DNA from: a virus | DNA: 33,895 nucleotides | IMG/VR virus record: IMGVR_UViG_3300030102_002890 | Coordinates: 1 to 33,895 of that record | Direction: 5' to 3' (one strand) | Shown here: in pieces, positions 15,701-20,975 of the stretch | Numbering within the stretch: the stretch's first letter is position 1 | Layout: each line of letters begins with the position of its first letter | Notes under the pieces: generated by a model | The model's input: only the letters and a program-made list of their open reading frames with translations | Told to the model about the DNA's origin: nothing | The model's database searches: none | Program-made: the position numbers and the translations under genes

Positions 15701-17238
15701 CTCCGCACATAAGTGGTAAACGCGCGGCGCACAACGCTGTCCAAAGATTCTTGGAAAGATTCTCGGGCTGCACCAGCAGCCAGTGAACTGGTCAACCCGG
15801 CAGCCGTTTTGCCCAAGCCACTCCTGACAAAGATGTCCATGTCGCGAGCCAGTGTCTTGGTAAGCAACGGCCCGAACCCGGGCACCCTTTGGATCAAACG
15901 ACCAAGGCCACCAGACGTTTGCTCTGTCAGGTACGTGATACCTGCAGCGACAAGCCCGTCTGTGAGGGCCATCTGCCTGCCCTCTTCAGACAGTTCACCA
16001 TTTTCGTCTACGAACCCTGCGGATTTGTAATACTTCTTGCGTTCTCTGAAGAACATAGCGCCTGAAAAACCTGCGCCGGTTACTGCGAACCCAACAAAGC
16101 CCAACTTGGCAGGAGCCAGAAGTACGGACACACCCAACTGCACCGCCATCTGTGCGCCACCTTGGCCGAAAGCAAAGGCAAAAGAATCCCGGTCTGCCGT
16201 AGACAAAGTTATGCCGAGGTTTTTCTCGACACGTTCAAGGTGCTGGTCTACTTTCTTTTCGACAGACTCCAGAGAGTAATTCAGCGCCGCTGTAGCACCT
16301 CTAAGTTGAGGGTTATCAAGTCGGTGCGCAATCCTGCTGTACGCTTCTCCAATAGTTTCGCGCTGCAGTGCGGCAGCGAAACTAGCCAGTGACGGCAAGT
16401 CTGCCGCAGCAAACTGAGTAACACCTGCAGCAGCCTTCTGCGTGAAGAAACTCAAATCCCTGAACTGCTGCTTGTAGTTGACAAGGTATTGACCAATGCC
16501 TGTCTCTGCAGCCACGTAACTTTCTGGGTCTTGGGTGAGGAACCGCTTGCGTGCGTTGATGCGCAGTTCTTCTTCACGTTGCACCGCAATCTGTTCTTCA
16601 AGAGTTGCAAGCGACTCAACCAAGTTATCAGGACTGAGGGCTAGTTCCTCTGGATCAAACAACCGTCGCGTGTACTGGCCCGGTGCAGATTCATCAAGAG
16701 ACTTTGCAATCTGCTCAAACTTTTCTTTGGTAATGACGTTGTCTTGGGGCAACATCCTAAGCACGGACTCATAGCCCGGCAGGACAGCAACATCTTCACG
16801 AAGAACAGAGCCGTCGTGACGCATGGTTTGTACGGCTACGCGAACACCTTGAGACGGATCGCGGGGCAACTTGTACCCCGGTCGCATCTTGTATCCCCGA
16901 GCAACAAAACTTTGTGGCCCACGCCCGAACTGGATGTCGGTGCCCGATGGCTCACCTCCAATCGCTTCAAGTCCGAGAGAGATTGGGTTGAATGTGCTTG
17001 TGCCTACGCGCTGGATGCCGCCCTCTTGGAAGGCAACACGAAAGTCGCGGGCTGCAGCGTCGGCGGCTAGTTTCTGCTGCGCACTTTGCAGCGTCTCGTC
17101 AAAGTCTTTTGGTACCTGCCTTGCAACATCAAGGGCAGCCCGAGACTGCTCGTTGAGTTCTTGGTCTACTTTGAAGTTTGCTAAGTCCGGGACTTTCGGC
17201 CCCTCCGGGGCGCTGCCAAATCCTAAATCGTTGCTCAT
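6712..17238 (-). CDS. giant polyvalent virion-type protein (two zincins, methyltransferase-like, ART-like domains)
   Basis: 3508 residues, roughly 390 kDa. ATG 17238 has AAGGA six bases upstream. Order: N-terminal region with long hydrophobic stretches (about 355-395, 425-500, 535-560), EF-hand-like loops near 645-680 and an acidic linker (about 780-930). Then come zincin 1 (HEAWH 1049-1053), a hydrophobic patch near 1270, zincin 2 (HELTH 1713-1717), a methyltransferase-like domain (ADIGGGKYDD from 2058) and an ART-like domain (YHGT 2256). The C-terminal region holds a coiled coil near 2800, SPETHVRNVVGN near 2960 and a hydrophobic segment near 3175. Multi-domain phage 'polyvalent proteins' with such domains are known and thought to enter the host with the DNA. 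Last late gene, where podophages keep ejection proteins. A virion location is inferred. Confidence 0.85.
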   Translation of the reverse strand: MSNDLGFGSAPEGPKVPDLANFKVDQELNEQSRAALDVARQVPKDFDETLQSAQQKLAADAAARDFRVAFQEGGIQRVGTSTFNPISLGLEAIGGEPSGTDIQFGRGPQSFVARGYKMRPGYKLPRDPSQGVRVAVQTMRHDGSVLREDVAVLPGYESVLRMLPQDNVITKEKFEQIAKSLDESAPGQYTRRLFDPEELALSPDNLVESLATLEEQIAVQREEELRINARKRFLTQDPESYVAAETGIGQYLVNYKQQFRDLSFFTQKAAAGVTQFAAADLPSLASFAAALQRETIGEAYSRIAHRLDNPQLRGATAALNYSLESVEKKVDQHLERVEKNLGITLSTADRDSFAFAFGQGGAQMAVQLGVSVLLAPAKLGFVGFAVTGAGFSGAMFFRERKKYYKSAGFVDENGELSEEGRQMALTDGLVAAGITYLTEQTSGGLGRLIQRVPGFGPLLTKTLARDMDIFVRSGLGKTAAGLTSSLAAGAARESFQESLDSVVRRAFTTYVRRDPESLGNFWSDEYMQQLLKEALVAAAVGGPTGPVGASMSFVELMRHNPIAVGDTMIPVVTANYEGGTVPEVTEDNLQEVQAAYLRHMRLQQLTQQTRFSNRASVRGTIAVLNHLRGLNNPQRAGDFLAALKDADGNSVLSKDQINAITDAMRNSDGKLDLSDIFGDPSTSIPYSLSPSGLSRDGVIGLRKVELAAVAPEIVAFIVESMVINGGKVDGKKFVERARAMGQNELADFFESMSATELLSFAGLAKESIKRVREAEEQAVATEAAGSDIETVTDPEVESTPDFEEVANPEEEAEAFLEELVADYYEYEGLTTLGEGREGAESSADNDVRDWLENGNVSFALREVLFQNYMEQFGDTDTNAEGYADWENTLRNGMRAEEGLEEAADEASEELPPVVSPEEDVEEEIEDYEEGEDPVRFSRGATSEATDADTEAKEEGVSEPAPTSRLSAFFQKIGLGGGKVVAPPSPAAQRLQDHLRARGIFVIFVDGAFTEGREFLATPVDGAPIYVIHAQTLQAQKAGIQTALQAVIAHEAWHTFVDNASDEDMKKAISNAFSGDQDALLAGFAKALSSEPELKKALEKLLGRDINLDTEFIDRTELMGLLQNLFELSDYKWSLDLPLAKDGATNRLLEETMAYYIEIILVNNPAKASEMFAAFTSGLDYVDVNKWFAGVLEKLGIKSFADNFPIFGRYEQIANILAEVRMDDDINPDADKQASQYQEVLRKAKLFKGVALEDFKDTLDEALAKTQVLGRTARSGAMLAAMASVVATYKAGQLIGRGATAVGRGVMESATDNPFAGLLSDAATKGQRIARLLGRSYRKAKRLRPDQKARREMYDSLMRRTRLAFTPTSSDPEGLTRLEAMLNRRREAEKYSERTGTSDLTQGMALGGKSLGIDQDILDAPSTIDEVLEDPRFSRGVDPSSVPFELGTLGFKSRRAGLFGGLDTSSEEVFADELGLGTKIYREGKTVSAAYRLHSVFSHLRDLYLEEGLEFQNSMMYPLGLADLEAGLMGKVNKAVDRLANDPFAQLFIAGDLTDGGTALKKRAKAVVARHVNGMQKKRVRMGSQAMRNRYADMMTELLGTVGYTIRADELTSGNALELVEQIDSDLADRLKAFAMFAPNQLQNQLVYVTSPAFAPAARRNSGFFLNRVEMDMETAGGEVAVANLQVTYSDIPADVPPHVQRVLQKNIVHTLVHELTHQFTFREMYDSTATLTKIIGPSVALGEADALRSIVAGNKEMGDRFLAMRKLRMALEGRRDSLDKSIVAYLNDLEERIGDVDSDQTPEQEEQTYEELEQFVSFLATVDLANSYVLALAAANMDGVLGGPPFPAPSPNDSVEMSFKRDADLRRRKDVLDFLRTNPKLEGNSALEYVALEKNNASAPMYGYTNLGEYVAELMTNEAFADDVKRQLAVTADISADDVKPEPLFPVQDALNVARALQKSHPLYAPESDAMANLLDVLEMSSSIYATDQMSVYAIAESRSPQTRVRFSKGVSALYNPGTIAQGRGSAATSIKYSQKMPQIMNKRYADIVKFVRGGINADIGGGKYDDITKEMKRRYGVKNVVYDPFNRDIDHNIDAANMIRGGKSDTATLSNVLNVIETRAQRELPIVQAADAIKLEGTAYFTMYNSKKKGTTHNGDSYQVAEDNDFYLPEIKKYFEEVEVVGGKNGVVIARRPKKDAIANFAAKLESNRKSKGVDPTNFFFQGNEVDSARINPNLRRTKRFRAAMGESKVKEILYHGTLKEFSDPLVFDPNMSQIGIHLSDNPTVARGFSGSVQNYTNPRVYALYADIRNPVTLPDLSTWRLDSLMDALETEIKKNYSAKHKQILKVHGSYEAYFEKLAEQYSGVDYMALRRVDHMDPEFMQFILKDLGFDGVRYLNRYEPGVDYSAYTNRLNETLDRMRGDKKSREYMEAYADFYRVEQDYAKIKDLMKRRLPLKDGLLGGRISGRYIVSDEVIRKDLREFARKYPEAIVNPDSYSYIAIDAKQLYSAVGDGRMTNDVNIAFSRGVGDVKALTTEQLRSAAKRVKRFSVKNLTYQRGIPASVLRKSVERDGKISAEIDRAVKLNQVVWRKVVKKFRRGEEREIAMGEVNRLLQMPVEDIDTAVTSVPLTTEMREIIKNMRSHIDSLSRRIAATTGLVPEEMATVISDNIGFYLTRKYAAFSEPDWASKVDPEVRSRMRSALHHSYRQFFEEAAKENPYNPDGTRNDRYISEEQQGQIIEQLMDDILYRAETSDSPMAFSAAVGGSKAGTIFMRRKLVERDKAQDIAKIDKKQEALDEKLIAKKISKKKYRQETDKLQKERAALDSFDYEGNNELVQSYRAFLGESTDPTANYANSVTKMITSLETFSFNQSLVELGLEEGFLFRGNEENRPAKLVPFDSLADSDPLRPFKGLYAEPEVKESIELLAKKTADYNTSGPIVRLLLRFNAAVKFGKTVLSPETHVRNVVGNISFMVGNGYLNEIFTSGRSIKQALQAVTQGNSIFLQPNKEAQRRYQDLLELGVVDTSDYTEIEQLWGTSGDSDMESVMSRFGEIRRAGGKVLDVFSGAYKAQDDFFKVIAFDIELARLRAAYPNRNDDMLKAEAAEIVTNTVPTYSRVPEAIKYLRYVPFLGTFPSFTAELIRTSIGRIAITRKELASDNPAVRKIGRSRLMGMGLLMVAPTILATAMRSIAGVDEEEERAVRGMLPFWNKDSVLLFYRKEGGELSFINYGYVDPFVYFRQPFLALFGRNDESISNRMFDAVEHIFRPFIGKEIGYSALVDLLRGQDEMGRPLFDPGSDTASFIRQAGEHLFGATMPGAVKTFERLMLAANDHVDDYGKRYDLSSQVMQLLSGFKFETINPKQAFMFKVSEFNRLDRELRARMNRVIRTQGEITQGEIEDAVQYYNANRRALQVQLHSHVRSMRAFNITDGELRAILKANYVSEDLTEDLVSGVFRPYEVKANALERTVQSTQFTERDVPIARMGEAQTRISAVRAATLALPRRRIDE
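9658..9672 (-). repeat. linker motif copy 4 (AFSRG, residues 2523-2527)
   Basis: Sits directly after the ART-like domain, preceded by DVNI and followed by V. This is the position where I recall DIRFSR-type strings ending ART-PolyVal domains in other phage proteins. Confidence 0.65.
9679..10491 (-). other. ADP-ribosyltransferase-like (ART-PolyVal type) domain within the giant protein
   Basis: Residues about 2250-2520. ILYHGTLKEF (YHGT 2256-2259), GIHLSDNPTVARGF (from 2277), YALYADIRNPVTLPDL, DLGFDGVRYLNRYEPG and SYIAIDAKQLYSAVGDGRM follow the usual order of the phage ART-PolyVal family. Such domains would transfer ADP-ribose from NAD to host proteins. The H of YHGT and the Ser/Asn strand are present. 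The catalytic Glu is probably in the RYEPG segment but is not certain. Confidence 0.68.
10639..11151 (-). other. class I SAM-methyltransferase-like domain within the giant protein
   Basis: Residues about 2030-2200. ADIGGGKYDD (2058-2067) is a motif-I glycine-rich loop. VVYDPFNR gives the acidic motif II. TATLSNVLNVIE fits a motif-IV-type strand and helix, and a late strand runs through GVVIARR. The substrate is unknown: DNA protection against restriction is the role suggested for methylases in polyvalent proteins, but a protein or RNA target is equally open. Confidence 0.62.
11209..11223 (-). repeat. linker motif copy 3 (RFSKG, residues 2006-2010)
   Basis: Lies between zincin domain 2 and the methyltransferase-like domain. 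Preceded by TRV and followed by V. A possible degenerate further copy, KSKGVDP (2211-2217, from base 10608 leftward), lies between the methyltransferase-like and ART-like domains. Confidence 0.65.
11839..12321 (-). other. zincin-like metallopeptidase domain 2 within the giant protein
   Basis: Residues about 1640-1800. IVHTLVHELTHQFTF carries HExxH at 1713-1717. VALGEADALR downstream has a Glu about 30 residues after the motif that could complete the metal site. The surrounding sequence differs from domain 1, so this is a second family member and not a tandem copy. Confidence 0.65.
12934..12948 (-). repeat. linker motif copy 2 (RFSRG, residues 1431-1435)
   Basis: Lies between zincin domain 1 and zincin domain 2. 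Preceded by EDP, as in copy 1, and followed by VDP. Confidence 0.7.
13699..14361 (-). other. zincin-like metallopeptidase domain 1 within the giant protein
   Basis: Residues about 960-1180. AQRLQDHLRARGIFVIFVDG leads to TALQAVIAHEAWHTFVDN, giving the HExxH metal site at 1049-1053. LLEETMAYYIE (Glu1149/Glu1150) about 96 residues later could give the third ligand, as in gluzincin-type peptidases. All expected zinc ligands are present, so it may be active. The domain edges are estimates. Confidence 0.7.
14422..14436 (-). repeat. linker motif copy 1 (RFSRG, residues 935-939)
   Basis: Follows a long acidic stretch and precedes zincin domain 1. Preceded by EDPV. Confidence 0.7.
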
Positions 17239-17247
17239 TGTATTTCC

Positions 17248-19176
17248 TTATCGTGGCGAAAACGCTTGACCAGTTGTTGCGACTGCAACAGGATTGGCTT
17301 TTCCCGCAGCCAATGTTGATTCTTTTGCCTGTTGTTCCGCTTGGAATTCAGCCTCGCGGCTAACTGCACGCTGTCCAGACTGTGCGTAGATAGTAAGCAG
17401 CCGGTTGCCAATGTCTCGGATGTTAGACTTGAATGCTGCGTCCAAATCGCGCTGGTGCTGTGGGGCATTTACAAATGCTTCGTACTCTTCAGTTGTAACT
17501 ATGCTTTGCTCTTGCGGGTTTGGTGGACGGAACTCTGACGGGTTGGCAGCAAGGGCTTTGTATGAAACGTCATACCCACCAGTCTCGGTAATATCTTTTC
17601 CGGCTTCGAGTTCACGGCCCATCATGGTCAGCGGCAACTCCATTGCGGCGCTGCCCTGACCAACGGTTGGCGTGCGTGGATTCACGCGACGCTCAACTCT
17701 TCCAGAACCTTGCGCGGTTTGCGGAGTGCTGGCCTGCGTCAAAGGTGGCGGCTTTTCACCGTGTGTTCTCTCGTACAAGATTGCACTGCGCGCCTCTGGT
17801 GGGTACATTTGCAACTCACGCAAAGTGATTGGGTTAGGCGCGCCGGGGTTCATAATTCGACCTTGCTCCAACTCGCGATTGATGCTGTTGCTCAATCGCT
17901 CCATCTCCGCCTCAACAGCGACCAGAGCCATCTGCTGCGGAGCAGTGCGTTCGTCAAACATATCTATTGCTTCGAGCCGTGTGATCACTGTGCCATCTGG
18001 CTTTTTCATGCCGACCACTGATTCAATAAACGTGTCAGCCTGCGACAAGTGTTGCACTAACAGTTCGCGCCGGGCGTGGTTGCGGTCGTATGCCAGTTGC
18101 ATAGGCAGCACGGCATCCTGTGTGGCAGACTGAATGTGGTGCTCGGTCATGCGGGCACGCGCAAAGTTTTCGTAACTCATCATCACTGGCCTGTTAGGGC
18201 CATTGGGGTACAAGCCCTGTGCAGCGTTTTCATCAAAGGTTTTTATCAACGCAGCGGTTTGTTGTTGATATGCGGCAAACTGCTGCTGGAGCATGCTGCC
18301 ACCCTGCGCTGTGGCTGGATTGGATGCCTCTCTGTTTTGCCTGTTTGTTTGCACAGTCTGCTGGTGGCCCACATCTAGGGCTTGAAACTTTTCCTCCAGT
18401 TTCTGTGCAAATACACCAGTATCCAAAACCAGTTTGTTCTGGGCTTCTTGCAAACGCTGTACTGCTTCGGCTTGGGTAGCAACTGCCTGCGCACTCTGCA
18501 TACGCTCCTGCAAGTCTCGCGCTTGCCCTTGCAGTCCGAGCAGCGCTTCAGTACGCATGTCCTCGTCTAGTGATGTATCGGTGTTGACAGCGTCCATTTC
18601 ACGCTGCAACTTCTGCACATCGCCAAGCATCGCAGTGTCGCCAGTAGATCCTGCGTACCGTTGCACGGCGCTGATAATCGACGGCATGCTTTGGATGACA
18701 GTCTTTTGGCCTGCGGTCGGGCCAGTGCTGGTTTCTGGCACAACAAATCGGTTTTGCTCTGCGCTAAACTCTACGTCAGTTAGGCCGTCAATTTCTGAGT
18801 CATAGCGTGCAAACTTGCCACCGCCCATATTGATGATCTGGTCATCCTTAAGGCCCGACGTATCTACCTCACCGCCATCGGTGTACTTGGCATCGACGGG
18901 CTTGTTGAGATCGGGAGCATCTGGAACAGTGAACTCATCCTGCTGTGCAACGGTTCGGAATGCGCCTGACCTTCCACGCTTGCGCTCACGTGCCTCACGG
19001 GCTGCTTTACGTGCAGCATCGCGTGCAGACCTGTTTGCTGCAGCGGCTTGGTCGCGTATATTTTGATCATAGTCACTGCTATCAAGTCCGGCTTTTCCGT
19101 CGAGATTTCGGTTGACCTCTCTCATGCCCCTCACATCGATGCGCGTTCTAAGTTGTTCCTGAGTTAACTTAGCCAT
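17248..19176 (-). CDS. 642-residue coiled-coil protein, candidate internal virion/ejection protein
   Basis: Unrecognised family. ATG 19176 has AGAGG five bases upstream. The N-terminal 60-90 residues are very basic and helical (RDAARKAAREARERKRGR). The middle (about 200-400) is Gln/Ala-rich heptad-like helix (MQSAQAVATQAEAVQRLQEA, QQQFAAYQQQTAALI). The C-terminal part is Pro-rich then helical and ends GQAFSPR. It lies nine bases upstream of the giant gene, so the two are co-translated neighbours. Helical, Gln-rich proteins next to giant proteins at the end of a late operon recall internal core proteins of podophages (T7 gp14-16 type), but no sequence match is claimed. A short tape measure is an alternative. 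Confidence 0.6.
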   Translation of the reverse strand: MAKLTQEQLRTRIDVRGMREVNRNLDGKAGLDSSDYDQNIRDQAAAANRSARDAARKAAREARERKRGRSGAFRTVAQQDEFTVPDAPDLNKPVDAKYTDGGEVDTSGLKDDQIINMGGGKFARYDSEIDGLTDVEFSAEQNRFVVPETSTGPTAGQKTVIQSMPSIISAVQRYAGSTGDTAMLGDVQKLQREMDAVNTDTSLDEDMRTEALLGLQGQARDLQERMQSAQAVATQAEAVQRLQEAQNKLVLDTGVFAQKLEEKFQALDVGHQQTVQTNRQNREASNPATAQGGSMLQQQFAAYQQQTAALIKTFDENAAQGLYPNGPNRPVMMSYENFARARMTEHHIQSATQDAVLPMQLAYDRNHARRELLVQHLSQADTFIESVVGMKKPDGTVITRLEAIDMFDERTAPQQMALVAVEAEMERLSNSINRELEQGRIMNPGAPNPITLRELQMYPPEARSAILYERTHGEKPPPLTQASTPQTAQGSGRVERRVNPRTPTVGQGSAAMELPLTMMGRELEAGKDITETGGYDVSYKALAANPSEFRPPNPQEQSIVTTEEYEAFVNAPQHQRDLDAAFKSNIRDIGNRLLTIYAQSGQRAVSREAEFQAEQQAKESTLAAGKANPVAVATTGQAFSPR

Positions 19177-19178
19177 GA

Positions 19179-20432
19179 TTACCTCTTAGCAGAGTTTGCG
19201 ATTGACGAAGCAGGCTGCAGCACTGTACCACCAGCCTTGGTCAAGGCCGTGAAACTCGTCAAGTTTCCTGCAGCAGTTTTGTCAATGACCCCACCAAACA
19301 ATTTGACGTTGCCGAGTGCTAAGAACTCTCCAGATGTTTTAGCCCGCACCTTACTAAAATCAGCCAGACCGTTGTACACAGCCAGTCTGGTGCTGTCGCC
19401 TGCAAGATCCGCGTCGCTTTCGTGTCGGTAGGTTCCACCGACAACAGTGATTGCAGCAGGGGCAACACCGAGTGAGGCTGCATTTGTAGCAATCTGCCCA
19501 GAGTCTTTGGTGACAAACGTGCCGCCTGAAATCATAAGGCTAGACTTAGCAGCCTTGGTTACAGCACTGCATTCGACCAGCCCGCTGTCCATTCGGATAT
19601 CACCAGTGTTGGTAGCGGTGCTTGGAATTACCACCTTGCACGCAGGCGACACGTTGCTCACCGTCAAAGCATTGCCATTGGTCGTACTGTCTACGCTATC
19701 CACCGTAATGTTGCCGGATACCGAGCCGCCGACAAGGTTGGTTTCCGAAATCTCACCAGCAATCTTGAGCGTGGCACGGTTGCTGGACACGTTGACGATG
19801 GGGAAATCGCCAGAGAAGTTGTACATAAAGCCAGACCCTGCAAGGTTCAGGGTCTGCTCTGCATCTGCATGAGACGCATCAGTCTGGATTCGCAGCGCTG
19901 CATTGCGCGTGCCAATGTTTCCGGTAAATCCTTCGGACACCGACATTTGGTACAGCACGACGGCTGACTGGTCGAGGCCGTACAGCACATCGAAAGACCC
20001 ATCGGTAAAAGCAACCAAGTCATCACTGGCAGGCTTGGTGCTGCCGCTCCAGTTGGCTGCAGTGTTCCAATCGTTTGGTCCTGCGTTTGCTGTTGGGTCC
20101 GCAACGGTGTACGCAGTTGAACCGTCATCTGTTACAGCCAGAGTAAACGGTCTGCCCGCCAAGGCTGCAGTGACTGTCACCGTGTCGGTGGCGACTGTAA
20201 ACGTAACCTGCTGGAACAACGACTGGCTGCTGCTTGCACAGGCTGCCTGCACTGCCGCCGCAGTTGTGTTGTTGTTTGTGTCCGCAACAGTATGGGTCAC
20301 AGCCTGCGTGCTGCCGTCTTCAGCAGTCATGGTGATAGTTACCACATCACTCGCCGCTGATGTAGTGAACCGAATAGTCTTGACTTGGGCTACCGCTGTG
20401 GCCCCACCGTTCCATCGTCTGTAGTTTGGCAT
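19179..20432 (-). CDS. tail-fibre/decoration-like protein with beta-helix region
   Basis: A 417-residue protein; ATG 20432 overlaps the previous stop (TAATG). Residues about 15-115 are a beta-sandwich-like module (VVTITMTAEDGSTQAVTH...ALAGRPFTLAVTDD). GPNDWNTAANWSGSTKPASDDLVAF follows, a junction I recall from many phage fibre proteins. The rest alternates short strands with Gly, Asn and Ser (NITVDSVDSTTNGNALTVSN, TGDIRMDSGLVECSAVTK, SLMISGGTFVTKDSGQI), as expected for a parallel beta-helix. It is likely an extended virion surface protein that binds the host or decorates the particle. Which receptor it binds cannot be told. Confidence 0.68.
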   Translation of the reverse strand: MPNYRRWNGGATAVAQVKTIRFTTSAASDVVTITMTAEDGSTQAVTHTVADTNNNTTAAAVQAACASSSQSLFQQVTFTVATDTVTVTAALAGRPFTLAVTDDGSTAYTVADPTANAGPNDWNTAANWSGSTKPASDDLVAFTDGSFDVLYGLDQSAVVLYQMSVSEGFTGNIGTRNAALRIQTDASHADAEQTLNLAGSGFMYNFSGDFPIVNVSSNRATLKIAGEISETNLVGGSVSGNITVDSVDSTTNGNALTVSNVSPACKVVIPSTATNTGDIRMDSGLVECSAVTKAAKSSLMISGGTFVTKDSGQIATNAASLGVAPAAITVVGGTYRHESDADLAGDSTRLAVYNGLADFSKVRAKTSGEFLALGNVKLFGGVIDKTAAGNLTSFTALTKAGGTVLQPASSIANSAKR

Positions 20433-20752
20433 TACTGGAGATACACCGAGATATTTGCAGATGGGTCAGCACTTGCATCTGCGGTAGTAGTGAGAAGACG
20501 CACCGAGTGCACGCCCTGAATGTCAACATTGAACACTCCAGTGGTGCTGCCACTTAGAGTCTTGGCGCTGTTGGTAAAGTTCTCGCCGTCCGCAGAGAAC
20601 TGGACCGTGGCCACACCGGAACCAAGGGTGTACGAGTTGTCGGGGTCTGGGAAAATACTGGCACCCATGTAGCGGTACGATGCCACCTTTGCCACAGAGG
20701 AGGCACCGGCAGGATCAGCCAAGTTAATTCTCAGACTTGTCTTTATTCCCAT
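20432..20752 (-). CDS. small beta-rich putative structural protein
   Basis: A 106-residue protein; ATG 20752 lies inside the end of the upstream gene (29-base overlap) with AAGG nine bases before it. No family was recognised. The sequence is Ser, Thr and Val rich with alternating strands (SYTLGSGVATVQFSADGENF, GVFNVDIQGVHSVRLLTT, ANISVYLQ), resembling a single Ig-like or jelly-roll domain as in phage neck or fibre-attachment proteins. Its stop overlaps the start of the fibre-like gene by one base, which suggests they work together. Confidence 0.6.
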   Translation of the reverse strand: MGIKTSLRINLADPAGASSVAKVASYRYMGASIFPDPDNSYTLGSGVATVQFSADGENFTNSAKTLSGSTTGVFNVDIQGVHSVRLLTTTADASADPSANISVYLQ

Positions 20753-20975
20753 ACTTGAAAACCTTGTTTAATTTCTCCTGCCGCTTTTTACAGCCGCAGT
20801 CTTTCTTCTTATATCTTCGGAGTGGGGTCTGGTTGATTAGGGCAGCAATCGAGTCCCCTAGGCCCCTAGACTTGTTTCTGCCAGCCTCCATACAGGCGCT
20901 GCACTGGTCTGAAGTAGGCTTATCGTGCCACCCAAGAAGGCACTTTCCGTCGTTGTAAAACTTGCAGTCGCTCAC
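20724..20975 (-). CDS. small Cys-rich, probably zinc-binding phage protein
   Basis: An 83-residue protein. GTG 20975 overlaps the previous stop (GTGA). Cysteines occur in two clusters: SDCKFYNDGKCLLG with DQCSACMEAG, then KKDCGCKKRQEKLNKVF. The tail is very basic (KKRQEKLNKVFKYGNKDK). Such CGCxxRQxxLN endings are familiar from small hypothetical proteins of marine-type phages, but I know no assigned function. Metal binding or disulfide-stabilised structure is likely; an assembly or nucleic-acid role is possible. Confidence 0.6.
   Translation of the reverse strand: MSDCKFYNDGKCLLGWHDKPTSDQCSACMEAGRNKSRGLGDSIAALINQTPLRRYKKKDCGCKKRQEKLNKVFKYGNKDKSEN

Noticed and set aside
6712-17238. Giant protein as an N4-type virion RNA polymerase, suggested by its similar length of about 3500 residues
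   Set aside because: The T7-like polymerase motifs could not be found, whereas zincin, methyltransferase-like and ART-like motifs are visible.
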